Part shown: one piece after another, positions 17,036-27,515 of the stretch
Numbering within the stretch: the stretch's first letter is position 1
Layout: each line of letters starts with the position of its first letter
Source of the DNA: an uncultured Agromyces sp.
GTDB taxonomy: Bacteria; Actinomycetota; Actinomycetes; Actinomycetales; Microbacteriaceae
Reading direction: 5' to 3'
DNA: 64,000 nt
Assembly: GCA_913053875.1 (NCBI GenBank)
Contig: CAJXGN010000003.1
Coordinates: 270,864 to 334,863, forward strand
The notes under the pieces: model-generated
Database searches by the model: none
The model's input: the letters and a program-made list of their open reading frames with translations, nothing else
Told to the model about the DNA's origin: nothing
Position numbers and translations under genes: made by a program

Positions 17036-18121
17036 CTACTGGATGCCGGCTGCGGCGCAGGCGTCCGCGTACTCGGCGGTGCAGATCTCCTCGACGGTGT
17101 AGAACCCGTCGGCGACGACCGTGTCCATGATGTTGTCCACGGTCACGACGACCGGCTCGAGCAGCGTCGACGGGGTGCCGTCCACGTCCACGTCACCGGT
17201 GACCTCCTCGCCGTTGGCGAGGGCGACCGCGATCTCCGCGGCGAGCTCGGCCTCGGCCTTGATCGCCTTGTAGATGGTCATGTACTGGTCGCCCGCGACG
17301 ATGCGCTGGATGGCGGTGATCTCGGCGTCCTGACCGGTCACGACCGGCAGCGGGTCGATGTTCGCCGCACGCATGGCCGCGATGGCGCCGCCAGCGGTGC
17401 CGTCGTTCGCGGCGTACACCGCGACGAGGTCGTCACCGAACTGGGTGAGCTGGCCCGCGACCCACTCCTGGGCCTGGTCGGGGCTCCAGTCGGGGGTGTC
17501 GAACTCGGCGACCACGTTCAGGTCGCTGCCGTCGATGACCGAGTGCGCGCCCGCCTTGAACAGCGTGGCGTTGCCGTCGGTCGGCGAGCCGTTCACCATC
17601 AGGATGTCGCCGGAGCCGTTGCCGTCGGCCTCGAGCTTCTCGACGAGCGCGGTGCCCTGCAGCTCGCCCACCTTCTCGTTGTCGAACGAGATGTAGTAGG
17701 CCAGGTCGCCGCCGGCGATCAGGCGGTCGTAGGAGACGACCGGCACGCCCTGGGCGCTGGCCGCATTGACGATGCTGACGGCCGCCTCGGCGTCGACCGG
17801 GTCGAGCACCATGACGGCGATGCCCTGCGCGAGCGCGGACTCGGCCTGCTGCTGCTGCTTGGCCGCGTCCTGGTCGGCGTTCGAGTAGACGATGTCGTAG
17901 TCGCCGAGCTCGGCGACCTTCGCCTCGAACAGCGGGCGGTCGAACGCCTCGTACCGCGTGGTCTTCGACTCGGGGAGCAGGAGCGCGATCGCTGCGCCGT
18001 CGCCCGACGCGGAGTCGTCCCCGCCGTCGCTGCCGCCGTCGGTCGCACACGCGGACAGTGCACCGACCGCGAGCACCGCCCCGGCGGCGAGTGATGCGAG
18101 TCTCTTGATGGACTTCCTCAT
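17036..18121 (-). CDS. xylF: Pentose-binding lipoprotein (XylF type)
   Basis: A 361-residue periplasmic-binding-type lipoprotein. The N-terminus MRKSIKRLASLAAGAVLAVG ends in a lipobox, LSAC, with the lipidated Cys around residue 26 and a Ser/Gly/Asp-rich linker. Sugar-binding family 1/4 features follow: ALLLPESKTTRYEAFDRPLF, MVLDPVDAEAA, VPVVSYDRLI, VYAANDGTAGGAI and VVTGQDAEITAIQRI. This matches D-xylose-binding XylF. ATG 18121 has an AGAGG site 7 bases upstream; the reading frame extends farther up but without a better start. First gene of xylF-xylG-xylH. Confidence 0.92.
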   Translation of the reverse strand: MRKSIKRLASLAAGAVLAVGALSACATDGGSDGGDDSASGDGAAIALLLPESKTTRYEAFDRPLFEAKVAELGDYDIVYSNADQDAAKQQQQAESALAQGIAVMVLDPVDAEAAVSIVNAASAQGVPVVSYDRLIAGGDLAYYISFDNEKVGELQGTALVEKLEADGNGSGDILMVNGSPTDGNATLFKAGAHSVIDGSDLNVVAEFDTPDWSPDQAQEWVAGQLTQFGDDLVAVYAANDGTAGGAIAAMRAANIDPLPVVTGQDAEITAIQRIVAGDQYMTIYKAIKAEAELAAEIAVALANGEEVTGDVDVDGTPSTLLEPVVVTVDNIMDTVVADGFYTVEEICTAEYADACAAAGIQ

Positions 18122-18164
18122 TGAAATACCTCTCACTAGGCCGCCCTCGTCGGCGGTGGACACC

Positions 18165-18201
18165 ATGTTCGTCCGATCCACGCCTTGGCGTCAAGTCTTG
18201 A
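18165..18201 (-). promoter_or_regulatory. Probable xylF promoter with TCAAGTCTTGA palindrome
   Basis: On the minus strand a TTGACG -35 (18189-18194) stands 18 bases before GAACAT (18165-18170), a weak -10. The perfect palindrome TCAAGTCTTGA (18191-18201) overlaps the -35 and could be the binding site of the adjacent ROK regulator. Confidence 0.45.
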
Positions 18202-18333
18202 ACTCATGGGTTTGGTAACGGGATGGTCACGGTCAGGTCTCGAAGCCAAACGCCGTTCGGAAGTCGGCTCGAACGCGCGCTCGCACGCATCGCTTCGGGA
18301 CGCCGGCCGTGCTCGCGTGCGACCCGCCGCCGC

Positions 18334-19530
18334 TCACGCGGGGGTCTTGTCGGCGATCTCGATCGGCATGGGCGCGTTCTCGAGCGCCAGCGCGATCGCG
18401 CCCTGCAGTGCCGCACGGTCGGCCCACGAGGCCGTCACGACCTCGGGGATGCCGTCGGCCGATGCGAGCGCCGAGCGCTCCAGCGCGTGCCGCAGCGGTG
18501 CGAGCAGCGTCTCGCCAGCGAGCCCGAGCTCGCCGCCCACGACGATGCGCTCGGGGTCGAACAGGTTGCTGAGGTTCGCCGCCGCGATGCCGATGTGCCG
18601 GCCGGCGTCGGCGATCACGCGCTGCGACGACGCGTCGCCGTCCTCCGCGGCGTGCACGAGGTCGGTCACCCGGTGCATCCCCGCGTCCTCGCGGAACAGG
18701 TCGAGCAGCGCCGGCCCGGCGGCGAGCGTCTCGAGGCAGCCGCGGTTGCCGCACCGGCAGATCGGTCCGTTCTCGTCGATCGTCACGTGGCCGATCTGCC
18801 CGGCCTTCCCGGTGACCCCGTGGAACGGCGTTCCGTCGATCATGAGCGCCGCGCTGATGTGATGGCCCACGTGGATGAAGGCGGCAGCGGGTGCCTCGCG
18901 CGCGGCGCCGCTGCGCACCTCGGCGAGCCCGCCCAGGTTGGCCTCGCTGTCGACGAACACGGGCAGGCCGACCCGGGCCTCGAGCGAGCCGCCGACGTCG
19001 ATGCCCTCCCAGCCGCGCAGCAGTCCGGGCGTCGACACCATGCCCGTGCGCCGGTCGACGGGCGCCGGGATGCCGAGGCCCACGGCCAGCAGGTCGGGGA
19101 TCTCGGTTCCGAGCGAGTCGCACATGTCGCCGAGCAGCAGCACGACGCGGTCGAGTTCGGCGTCGTGCCGGTGGTCGAGCGAGAGCGGCACGTGCGTCTC
19201 CGCGACGACCGCGGTGCTCGCGTCGGCGATGGCGATGCGCAGGTGGCGCGAGGAGAAGTGCACGCCTGCGACCAGGCCGATCTCGTGCGAGAGCGTGACC
19301 AGCGTGGCGCGCCGTCCGCTGCGCGACGTGACCGACGTGTGCAGCACGCCCGACCCCGACAGCTCCTTGACGATGTTGGAGACGGTGGCGGGCGAGAGCC
19401 CCGTGGTTCCGGCGAGCTCGACCTGCGTCAACCGCCCGTGATGCCGGAGCGATTCGACGATTCTCGCCCGGTTGGCTTCACGAAGTGAAGTCTGCGAACC
19501 CGGCGTCGGGTTTCTGCGCGCCACACGCAC
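18334..19530 (-). CDS. ROK-family transcriptional regulator (XylR-like)
   Basis: A 398-residue ROK repressor. The N-terminal winged helix (SLREANRARIVESLRHHGRLTQVELAGTTGLSPATVSNIVKEL, residues ~15-60) is followed by a sugar-kinase-like effector domain with GVHFSSRHLRIAIAD, LGIPAPVDRRTG and the ROK zinc cluster CRCGNRGCLETLA preceded by GQIGHVTI. The start is a GTG. It lies upstream of xylF on the same strand, 212 bases away, so it probably controls the xylose transporter and responds to a pentose; the effector is inferred from position. Confidence 0.88.
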   Translation of the reverse strand: MRVARRNPTPGSQTSLREANRARIVESLRHHGRLTQVELAGTTGLSPATVSNIVKELSGSGVLHTSVTSRSGRRATLVTLSHEIGLVAGVHFSSRHLRIAIADASTAVVAETHVPLSLDHRHDAELDRVVLLLGDMCDSLGTEIPDLLAVGLGIPAPVDRRTGMVSTPGLLRGWEGIDVGGSLEARVGLPVFVDSEANLGGLAEVRSGAAREAPAAAFIHVGHHISAALMIDGTPFHGVTGKAGQIGHVTIDENGPICRCGNRGCLETLAAGPALLDLFREDAGMHRVTDLVHAAEDGDASSQRVIADAGRHIGIAAANLSNLFDPERIVVGGELGLAGETLLAPLRHALERSALASADGIPEVVTASWADRAALQGAIALALENAPMPIEIADKTPA

Positions 19531-19574
19531 ACCCTACACACAGAGCGTGCAGGCGGTGCATCGCGCCGTGCCGT

Positions 19575-20102
19575 TCAGGCATCCGGGACGGGCGCCCGGC
19601 GTGCCCGGACGGCTTCGAGGCCGCCGGATGCGGCGAGCAGCGCCTCGAGTATGCGGCGCGCCGCCCCGGCGTCGTCGGATGCCGGCCGCGGGGCCTGTGC
19701 TCGGCCGGTCGCCCGGGCGCGGTCCGGACCGGTCGCGGCCAGCGCCGCCCGCTCGAGCTCGCGCCTGATCGCGCGGGTCCGGTCGACGAGTTCCCGCCCC
19801 CGGGGCGTGAGGCGGATGCGGCGCACGCGTGCGTCTCGCGCATCGGGCACGCGCTCCGCGTAGCCGAGTGCCTCGAGCTCAGCGACGGACTTCGAGATCG
19901 CCTGCTGCGTGACGCCCAGCTCGCCGGCCAGTTCACCGACCGCGGGTTCGCCGGCGAGCAGTGCCTGGATGACGTATCCGTGCGACCTGCGAGCGCCGGG
20001 GTGCCCGGACTCGCGCAGCCGCGCGAGCACGTGGGCGTCCACCGCTGCGCCCGTCAGCGAGACGAGTGCGGGCAGGTCGATGTCGTCGGGCTCGAGGGGC
20101 AT
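19575..20102 (-). CDS. MarR-family transcriptional regulator
   Basis: A 175-residue winged-helix protein. The MarR core is clear (GYVIQALLAGEPAVGELAGELGVTQQAISKSVAELEALGYAERV, wing DARDARVRRIRLTPRGRELV). The ~50-residue C-terminal extension is Ala/Arg-rich (ARATGRAQAPRPASD...). ATG 20102 is the first sensible start. It is divergent from the SnoaL-like gene with a 63-base spacer that holds a MarR-type inverted repeat, so autoregulation together with control of the partner gene is expected. Confidence 0.85.
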   Translation of the reverse strand: MPLEPDDIDLPALVSLTGAAVDAHVLARLRESGHPGARRSHGYVIQALLAGEPAVGELAGELGVTQQAISKSVAELEALGYAERVPDARDARVRRIRLTPRGRELVDRTRAIRRELERAALAATGPDRARATGRAQAPRPASDDAGAARRILEALLAASGGLEAVRARRAPVPDA

Positions 20103-20143
20103 GCGTGCATCCTGCCACGGGCGCCGCAATTCGACATCCTCAG

Positions 20144-20165
20144 TTGCACAATATAGGTTGTGTAT
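20144..20165. promoter_or_regulatory. MarR-type operator in divergent spacer
   Basis: TTGCACAA (20144-20151) and TTGTGTAT (20158-20165) form an imperfect inverted repeat, in the style of MarR sites (TTGCACAA...TTGTGCAA). Its right half abuts the ATG at 20166, so binding would cover the start codon or a leaderless transcription start. Confidence 0.6.
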
Positions 20166-20600
20166 ATGGACGAGTCGCCCACCCAGACGATGCTCCGCTT
20201 CTACGATGCGCTCGCCGCCGGCGCGGCGGGAGAGGACCTGCGCCACCACCTCGCTCCGGACGTGGTCGTCACGGAGCATCCGAACGCCATCGCGCCCGCC
20301 GGCGCCGTGCGCGACCTCGAGGAGATGCTCGACGCATCGGTGCGCGGCGCCGGACTGCTCGCATGGCAGCGCTACGACGTGCGCGAGATCGAGGCGCACG
20401 GCGACCGCGTGATCGCGCGGCTCGACTGGTCGGGCGAGGTGGCCCGCGAGGCCGGACCGTTCGCGGCGGGGCAGGTGCTCCGGGCCCGCGTCGCGCAGTT
20501 CGCGAGGGTGGCCGACGGTCGCATCCGCGAGCTCGAGACCTACGACTGCTACGAGCCGTTCGGGGCTGAGAGCCGCCGCTTGGACGAACGAAGGGTATGA
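20166..20600 (+). CDS. SnoaL-like / NTF2-fold protein
   Basis: A 144-residue NTF2-fold protein (QTMLRFYDALAAGAAGEDLRHHLAPDVVVTEHPN, then IEAHGDRVIARLDWSGEV and DGRIRELETYDCYEPF). Such proteins are small-molecule isomerases, cyclases or binding proteins; the substrate cannot be named. ATG 20166 is preferred; a GTG at 20160 is two codons earlier. No ribosome site is visible and the upstream operator touches the start, so a leaderless message is plausible. Divergent MarR regulator suggests induction by a phenolic or similar compound (inference). Confidence 0.8.
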   Translation: MDESPTQTMLRFYDALAAGAAGEDLRHHLAPDVVVTEHPNAIAPAGAVRDLEEMLDASVRGAGLLAWQRYDVREIEAHGDRVIARLDWSGEVAREAGPFAAGQVLRARVAQFARVADGRIRELETYDCYEPFGAESRRLDERRV

Positions 20601-20635
20601 CGCCCGAGTGGCTCGCTATCTGACCGTACGAAGGA

Positions 20636-21019
20636 TTACGGCAGCAGCGCGCAATCCGGAACGGATGCCGCGAGACGAGCGTCGAGGGTCAGGAGCGAGC
20701 ACCGGGCCGCCCTGGCGAGCACGACGTACATGGCGTCATAGGCGCTGACATTGTGCCGCAGGGCATGGGCGGCAGGCAGCATGGGCATCATCGGCACCTG
20801 TTCGACGCCGAGCGCCTCGAGCTCACGGAACGCGCGCAACGCCTGCTCATCGGTGATCTGCTTGCTGAGCGACCATCCGCGGATGACGGAGGCGACCTCG
20901 ACGGTGAGGTGCTGCGGCGCCAGAAGCTCGTGCCCGTCGATCAGCGCGGCCGCCCGTCGCCCTGCTTCGGTTCCGAACAGGATCTCGGCGACTGCGGATG
21001 CATCGACGACGAGCGTCAT
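20636..21019 (-). CDS. vapC: VapC-type PIN-domain toxin
   Basis: A 127-residue PIN-domain ribonuclease toxin. The acidic active-site residues are in place: Asp6 (LVVDASAVAEILF), a Glu in LTVEVASVIRG, Asp94 in SAYDAMYVVLA and the last Asp in LLTLDARLA. Typical VapC toxins cleave tRNA or rRNA when the antitoxin is lost; the target here is unknown. The ATG overlaps the stop of the antitoxin gene (ATGA), the usual coupled arrangement. Confidence 0.9.
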   Translation of the reverse strand: MTLVVDASAVAEILFGTEAGRRAAALIDGHELLAPQHLTVEVASVIRGWSLSKQITDEQALRAFRELEALGVEQVPMMPMLPAAHALRHNVSAYDAMYVVLARAARCSLLTLDARLAASVPDCALLP

Positions 21020-21240
21020 CGACCGGGGCGCTGCTCGGCGAGCACCTGTGCTGCCGGTTCGAGCGTGGCGACGCCACGGCTCGCGATGCGTTCCAGCAGT
21101 TCGGCTCGGCTCGGACGCGTCGCCAGGCGGTCGAGTTCGCGCAGCAGATAGTCACTCAGCGAGCGGCCCTCGAGTGCAGCCTTCGCCTTGAGCGCACGAC
21201 TCGTCTCCTCGGAGACGTTGCGAACCTGGATCGTTGTCAT
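21016..21240 (-). CDS. vapB: FitA/VapB-type antitoxin
   Basis: A 74-residue antitoxin. The N-terminus TTIQVRNVSEETSRALKAKAALEGRSLSDYLLREL is a ribbon-helix-helix DNA-binding domain of the FitA type; the C-terminal ~35 residues (SRAELLERIASRG...) would wrap the toxin. ATG 21240 is chosen because translation from upstream in-frame codons gives an unrelated Cys-rich extension. It precedes and overlaps vapC. An inverted repeat at the start is probably the autoregulatory operator. Confidence 0.88.
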   Translation of the reverse strand: MTTIQVRNVSEETSRALKAKAALEGRSLSDYLLRELDRLATRPSRAELLERIASRGVATLEPAAQVLAEQRPGR

Positions 21241-21271
21241 GCAACCAGCATATCGCGCATGCATGTTGCAT
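21239..21271. promoter_or_regulatory. Candidate vapBC operator
   Basis: ATGCAAC (21239-21245) and GTTGCAT (21265-21271) form an exact inverted repeat around an AT-richer spacer that contains CATGCATG. It overlaps the vapB start codon, fitting autorepression by the RHH antitoxin. Confidence 0.5.
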
Positions 21272-21308
21272 GTAGGTGGATCCTCCTGCCCGATGCGAGA
21301 CTGGACGC

Positions 21309-21878
21309 ATGGCACTGCACATCACCGGTGACGACGCCGCCGACGAGCTGCTCACGAACGACCCCTTCGCGCTCCTGGTGGGCATGCTGCTCGATCAGCA
21401 GGTCGCGATGGAGACCGCGTTCGCCGGCCCGGCCAAGATCAGCGACCGATTGGGCACGACGGATGCCGCGGAGATCGCCGCGGTCGACCCCGACGACTTC
21501 GCGGCCGCGTTCAAGCAGCCGCCCGCGGTGCACCGCTTCCCCGGGTCGATGGCGGGACGCGTGCAGGCGCTCGCCGCGGCCGTGCGGGACGACTGGGGCG
21601 GCGAGGCATCCGCCATCTGGACACAGGGCGACCCGTCGGGCGCCGAGGTGCTGAAGCGCCTGAAGGCGCTGCCCGGATTCGGCGACCAGAAGGCGCGCAT
21701 CTTCCTCGCGCTGCTCGGTAAGCAGTGCGGGCTAGAGGCGCCGGGCTGGCGCGAGGCCGCCGGCGCGTACGGCGAGGAGGGCTCGTTCCGCTCGGTCGCC
21801 GACATCACGTCGCCCGAGTCGCTCGCCAGGGTGCGCGAGACGAAGCGCGCGGCGAAGGCGGCCGCGAAGGCGAAGTAG
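21309..21878 (+). CDS. HhH-GPD-type base-excision repair family protein
   Basis: A 189-residue helix-hairpin-helix protein. DPFALLVGMLLDQQVAMETAF is the family's N-terminal helix, and LKRLKALPGFGDQKARIFLALLGKQ is the HhH hairpin with its Lys. The Asp that is catalytic in classical HhH-GPD glycosylases is not evident after the hairpin (GLEAPGWREAAG instead), so activity as a glycosylase is uncertain. The Ala/Lys-rich end (KRAAKAAAKAK) may bind DNA. ATG 21309 is used. It is divergent from vapBC and precedes the nrd control region. Confidence 0.78.
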   Translation: MALHITGDDAADELLTNDPFALLVGMLLDQQVAMETAFAGPAKISDRLGTTDAAEIAAVDPDDFAAAFKQPPAVHRFPGSMAGRVQALAAAVRDDWGGEASAIWTQGDPSGAEVLKRLKALPGFGDQKARIFLALLGKQCGLEAPGWREAAGAYGEEGSFRSVADITSPESLARVRETKRAAKAAAKAK

Positions 21879-21947
21879 GGCTCATCGAGCGACCCGCCCG
21901 CCCGTGGCATCCGAGTGTCGGCGGGTAGTGGCAGCATGTCTGCCACA

Positions 21948-21963
21948 ACACAACATGTAGTGG
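21948..21963. promoter_or_regulatory. NrdR-like box, distal
   Basis: ACACAACATGTAGTGG resembles the NrdR consensus (ACACwAnATnTwGTGT) with a few mismatches; 310 bases upstream of nrdH. Confidence 0.45.
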
Positions 21964-22041
21964 TCGAGCGGATGCCTCCGGGCCGATGCGCGACACGCCG
22001 AACGGCACTCCACAGGAAGATTTTTCGCGACCGTGCACAGG

Positions 22042-22050
22042 TGTGGATAA
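22042..22050 (-). promoter_or_regulatory. DnaA box upstream of nrdH
   Basis: TGTGGATAA is the exact complement of the consensus DnaA box TTATCCACA. DnaA boxes upstream of E. coli nrdAB couple dNTP supply to replication; a similar role here is inferred. Confidence 0.55.
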
Positions 22051-22140
22051 CCGGGCGGATTCCGCGGAATTCCGCCACTCGGGGGCATCCGTGCTTGTGC
22101 ACAACCGGTGGAGAACGTGGTGGAAAACTACATCCGTGTA

Positions 22141-22189
22141 ACTACATCATCTTGTGGTCGTTCCCCGGGGTGAACACTAGATGTAGTAT
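22141..22189. promoter_or_regulatory. Paired NrdR-like boxes
   Basis: ACTACATCATCTTGTG (22141-22156) and ACACTAGATGTAGTAT (22174-22189) both approach the NrdR box; their centres are 33 bp apart, about three helical turns, the spacing style of NrdR pairs. They end 69 bases before nrdH. Confidence 0.65.
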
Positions 22190-22258
22190 CGGTCAGGCAG
22201 TTGCGGTACCAGGGGTCGGAGCCCCGTCCGGGGCCCGGAAATCAGAGGGGAACATCAG

Positions 22259-22492
22259 ATGTCGGTGACGGTCTACACCAAGCCTTCGTGCGTCCAGTGC
22301 AACGCGACCTATCGCGCGCTCGACAGCAAGGGCATCGAGTACGACGTGCTCGATCTCTCGACCGACGAGCAGGCGCTCGAGCAGGTCAAGGAGCTCGGCT
22401 ACCTGCAGGCGCCGGTCGTGATCGCCGACGAGGACCACTGGTCCGGGTTCCGCCCCGACAAGATCGCAGAACTCGCCTCCCGGCTCGCGTAA
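22259..22492 (+). CDS. nrdH: Glutaredoxin-like NrdH redoxin
   Basis: A 77-residue thioredoxin-fold electron donor to class Ib ribonucleotide reductase. The redox motif is Cys11-Val-Gln-Cys14 ([15 protein letters not shown]), and the NrdH-specific C-terminal WSGFRPDKI is present. It reduces the NrdE active-site disulfide and is itself reduced by thioredoxin reductase. ATG 22259 follows AGAGGGGAACATCAG. First gene of the operon, 65 bases before nrdI. Confidence 0.96.
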   Translation: MSVTVYTKPSCVQCNATYRALDSKGIEYDVLDLSTDEQALEQVKELGYLQAPVVIADEDHWSGFRPDKIAELASRLA

Positions 22493-22557
22493 CGAGGTCC
22501 CACGGGTCGGGAGTCGAATCGCCGGACCCAGCAGACCAGACACGACCGGAGGCGGAC

Positions 22558-22971
22558 ATGACGAACCTCGTCTACTTCTCCAGCGTCTCGGGCAACACGC
22601 ATCGGTTCATCGAGAAGCTCGGCCGCGAGGCCGTACGCATCCCGCTGTACCCCTCGGACGAGCCGCTGGCGGCCGACGAGCCGTACGTGCTCGTGCTGCC
22701 CACCTACGGCGGCGGCGACGGCAAGGGCGCCGTGCCGAAGCAGGTCATCAGGTTCCTGAACGACTCGCACAACCGCTCGCTCATCCGCGGCGTCATCGCC
22801 GCGGGCAACACCAACTTCGGAACGGGCTTCTGCATCGCCGGCGACATCATCGCCGAGAAGTGCGCGGTGCCCCTCCTGTATCGACTCGAACTCTTCGGAA
22901 CGCCAGACGACGTCAGCGCCGTCAATGAGGGATTGGACGCATTTTGGACGATGCAGCTGCAACCGCAGTGA
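22558..22971 (+). CDS. nrdI: NrdI flavodoxin
   Basis: A 137-residue FMN protein that supplies oxidant to assemble the dimanganese-tyrosyl radical cofactor of NrdF. The FMN phosphate loop is [15 protein letters not shown] (residues ~7-21), and [20 protein letters not shown] and [16 protein letters not shown] are hallmark NrdI stretches. ATG 22558 follows GGAGGCGGAC. Its 3' end overlaps the start of nrdE. Confidence 0.96.
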   Translation: MTNLVYFSSVSGNTHRFIEKLGREAVRIPLYPSDEPLAADEPYVLVLPTYGGGDGKGAVPKQVIRFLNDSHNRSLIRGVIAAGNTNFGTGFCIAGDIIAEKCAVPLLYRLELFGTPDDVSAVNEGLDAFWTMQLQPQ

Positions 22972-25103
22972 TCGACGCACCTCGCACGTCGAGTGGCATG
23001 GACTACCACTCGCTGAACGCGATGCTGAACCTGTACGGGCCGAACGGGGAGATCCAGTTCGACAAGGACCGTGAGGCGGCGCGCGAGTACTTCCTCCAGC
23101 ACGTCAACCAGAACACGGTCTTCTTCCACTCCCTCAAGGAGCGGCTCGACTACCTCGTCGAGAAGGAGTACTACGAGGGCGCCGTGCTCGAGCAGTACTC
23201 GTTCGAGTTCATCGAGCGCCTGAACGCGCTGGCGTACTCGAAGAAGTTCCGCTTCGACACCTTCCTCGGCGCGTTCAAGTACTACACGAGCTACACGCTG
23301 AAGACCTTCGACGGCAAGCGCTACCTCGAACGCTTCGAGGACCGCGTCGTCATGACCGCGCTCGGCCTCGCGCAGGGCGACGAGGACCTCGCGACCCACC
23401 TGGTCGAGGAGATCATCGCGGGCCGCTTCCAGCCGGCCACCCCGACCTTCCTCAACACGGGGAAGGCGCAGCGCGGCGAACTCGTCTCCTGCTTCCTCCT
23501 CCGCATCGAGGACAACATGGAGTCGATCTCGCGCGGCATCAACTCGGCGCTGCAGCTGTCGAAGCGCGGCGGCGGCGTGGCGCTGCTGCTCAGCAACATC
23601 CGCGAGGCCGGCGCCCCGATCAAGCAGATCGAGAACCAGTCGTCGGGCATCATCCCCGTGATGAAGCTGCTGGAGGACTCGTTCTCCTACGCGAACCAGC
23701 TCGGGGCACGCCAGGGCGCCGGCGCCGTCTACCTCAGCGCCCACCACCCCGACATCATGCGGTTCCTCGACACCAAGCGCGAGAACGCCGACGAGAAGAT
23801 CCGCATCAAGACGCTGTCGCTCGGCGTCGTCATCCCCGACATCACCTTCGAGCTGGCGAAGAACAACGAGGACATGTACCTCTTCTCGCCGTACGACGTC
23901 GAGAAGGTCTACCAGAAGCCGTTCGGCGACGTGCCCATCTCCGAGCACTACCGCGACATGGTGAACGACCCGCGCATCAAGAAGACGAAGATCAACGCGC
24001 GCCAGTTCTTCCAGACCCTCGCCGAGATCCAGTTCGAGTCGGGCTACCCCTACATCGTGTTCGAGGACACGGTGAATAAGGCGAACCCGATCAAGGGCCG
24101 CATCAACATGTCGAACCTGTGCTCCGAGATCCTGCAAGTCAACACCCCGACGACCTACAACGAGGACCTGTCCTACGACCAGATCGGCAAGGACATCTCC
24201 TGCAACCTCGGGTCGCTGAACATCGCGCTGACCATGGACTCGCCGAACTTCGGCAAGACGGTCGAGACGGCCATCCGCGGCCTCACCTCGGTGTCGAACC
24301 AGTCGCACATCTCCTCGGTGCGCTCGGTGGAGGACGGCAACGACAAGTCGCACGCCATCGGCCTCGGCCAGATGAACCTGCACGGCTACCTCGCCCGCGA
24401 GCACATCCACTACGGCTCCGAGGAAGGCCTCGACTTCACGAACATCTACTTCTACACGGTGCTGTTCCACGCGCTGAACACGTCGAACCTCATCGCGAAG
24501 GAGCGCGGCGAGACCTTCGACGGCTTCGCCGATTCGAAGTACGCCTCCGGCGAGTTCTTCCGCAAGTACACGGATGCGCCGTGGGTGCCGCAGACCGAGA
24601 AGGTCGCGCAGCTCTTCGCCGACGCCGACGTGCACATCCCTACCCGGGAGGACTGGCGCGAGCTCGAGGCATCCGTTCGCGAATTCGGCATCTACAACCA
24701 GAACCTCCAGGCCGTGCCGCCCACCGGGTCGATCTCGTACATCAACAACTCGACGTCGTCGATCCACCCGATCGCGTCGAAGATCGAGATCCGCAAGGAG
24801 GGCAAGCTCGGGCGCGTGTACTACCCGGCGCCGTTCATGACGAACGAGAACCTCGAGTACTACGAGGACGCGTACGAGATCGGCTACGAGAAGGTCATCG
24901 ACACGTATGCCGCGGCGACGCAGCACGTCGACCAGGGCCTGTCGCTCACGCTGTTCTTCAAGGACACCGCGACGACCCGCGACATCAACAAGGCCCAGAT
25001 CTACGCGTGGCGCAAGGGCATCAAGACCATCTACTACATCCGCCTGCGGCAGCTGGCGCTCGAGGGCACGGCCGTGGACGGTTGCGTCTCCTGCATGCTC
25101 TGA
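22944..25103 (+). CDS. nrdE: Class Ib ribonucleotide reductase, large subunit
   Basis: A ~719-residue catalytic subunit that reduces ribonucleoside diphosphates. Substrate-site and radical-site stretches are intact: [39 protein letters not shown], the barrel [11 protein letters not shown] and the C-terminal shuttle cysteines in VDGCVSCML. It lacks the ATP-cone, as class Ib enzymes do. The start is uncertain: TTG 22944 (used here), GTG 22968 (would overlap the nrdI stop as GTGA) or ATG 22998. It is continuous, with no intein or intron. A foreign nuclease gene begins 4 bases after its stop. Confidence 0.95.
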   Translation: MDDAAATAVIDAPRTSSGMDYHSLNAMLNLYGPNGEIQFDKDREAAREYFLQHVNQNTVFFHSLKERLDYLVEKEYYEGAVLEQYSFEFIERLNALAYSKKFRFDTFLGAFKYYTSYTLKTFDGKRYLERFEDRVVMTALGLAQGDEDLATHLVEEIIAGRFQPATPTFLNTGKAQRGELVSCFLLRIEDNMESISRGINSALQLSKRGGGVALLLSNIREAGAPIKQIENQSSGIIPVMKLLEDSFSYANQLGARQGAGAVYLSAHHPDIMRFLDTKRENADEKIRIKTLSLGVVIPDITFELAKNNEDMYLFSPYDVEKVYQKPFGDVPISEHYRDMVNDPRIKKTKINARQFFQTLAEIQFESGYPYIVFEDTVNKANPIKGRINMSNLCSEILQVNTPTTYNEDLSYDQIGKDISCNLGSLNIALTMDSPNFGKTVETAIRGLTSVSNQSHISSVRSVEDGNDKSHAIGLGQMNLHGYLAREHIHYGSEEGLDFTNIYFYTVLFHALNTSNLIAKERGETFDGFADSKYASGEFFRKYTDAPWVPQTEKVAQLFADADVHIPTREDWRELEASVREFGIYNQNLQAVPPTGSISYINNSTSSIHPIASKIEIRKEGKLGRVYYPAPFMTNENLEYYEDAYEIGYEKVIDTYAAATQHVDQGLSLTLFFKDTATTRDINKAQIYAWRKGIKTIYYIRLRQLALEGTAVDGCVSCML

Positions 25104-25107
25104 GACC

Positions 25108-26936
<1,829 letters not shown>

Positions 26937-26979
26937 TCCTCCACCAGTCGACCCGGGCGGCCCGGGCGCGCACAGAGAG

Positions 26980-27006
26980 GGGGCGGATGCGGCCGGCATC
27001 CGCCCC
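26980..27006. terminator. Bidirectional terminator after nrdF
   Basis: GGGGCGGATGC (26980-26990) and GCATCCGCCCC (26996-27006) form a perfect 11-bp stem with a 5-base loop between the convergent nrdF and carboxymuconolactone-decarboxylase-like genes. The stem contains the recurrent CGGATGC word in both orientations. Confidence 0.8.
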
Positions 27007-27035
27007 TTCGCGTGCGCGGTGTGCCGCGCGCCCGA

Positions 27036-27374
27036 TCAGTCCTCGGTGGCTGCGGCGACGGACTTGGCGATGCCCATGGCGGTGAAGCCCTTGGGCCAGC
27101 CGGTGTAGAAGGTCAGGTGGGTGATCGCCTCGACGATCTCCTCCTGCGTGAGGCCGTTGGCGATGCCGAACGGGATGTGGAATCCCAGCTGGTCGGCATT
27201 GCCCCCGGCGGTCAGTGCCGCGATCGTGATCAGGCTGCGGTCGCGCTTGGACAGCTCCGGGCGCTCCCACACCTCGTCGAACAGCACCTGGTCGGTGTAG
27301 TGGGCCAGGGCCGGGGCGAAGTCGCCGAACGCCCGCTGGCCGCCGGTCCAGCCGGTGGCGGGGGAGTCGGTCAT
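27036..27374 (-). CDS. Carboxymuconolactone decarboxylase family protein
   Basis: A 112-residue CMD/AhpD-fold protein (FDEVWERPELSKRDRSLITIAALTAGGNADQLGFHIPFGIANGLTQEEIVEAITHLTFYTGWPKG is diagnostic). It has no CxxC pair, so it is not a classical AhpD peroxidase and is closer to gamma-carboxymuconolactone decarboxylase. ATG 27374 has an AAGGAG site. Divergently transcribed next to an XRE regulator and a cupin gene; this CMD-XRE-cupin grouping recurs in bacteria and probably forms one regulated oxidoreductase or detoxification module (inference). Confidence 0.85.
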   Translation of the reverse strand: MTDSPATGWTGGQRAFGDFAPALAHYTDQVLFDEVWERPELSKRDRSLITIAALTAGGNADQLGFHIPFGIANGLTQEEIVEAITHLTFYTGWPKGFTAMGIAKSVAAATED

Positions 27375-27515
27375 GCGGTGCTCCTTCGTACTGGGTCGCT
27401 GCATGCGACCGGTGACGCCCACTCAACTCCGACCGGCTCGTCTTCGCGAGGCACCGGCGCTGCACGTACTGGCAGTGCCTGTTTTCCGCAGCCTGATCGG
27501 CCTACCGTGGGCAGC

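Larger units (their letters stand above)
21879..22258 (+). promoter_or_regulatory. Regulatory region of the nrd operon
   Basis: This 380-base stretch holds no convincing gene. It contains one NrdR-like box far upstream (21948-21963), a DnaA box (22042-22050), the palindrome TTGTGCACAA (22095-22104) and two phased NrdR-like boxes near nrdH (22141-22156 and 22174-22189). It is more AT-rich than its surroundings, with a T-run at 22019-22025. The actual promoter hexamers could not be assigned with confidence. Confidence 0.65.

Noticed and set aside
18334..20102. ROK and MarR genes as one operon with the xylose transporter
   Set aside because: Spacers of 45 and 212 bases and a separate promoter-like region before xylF make independent units likelier.
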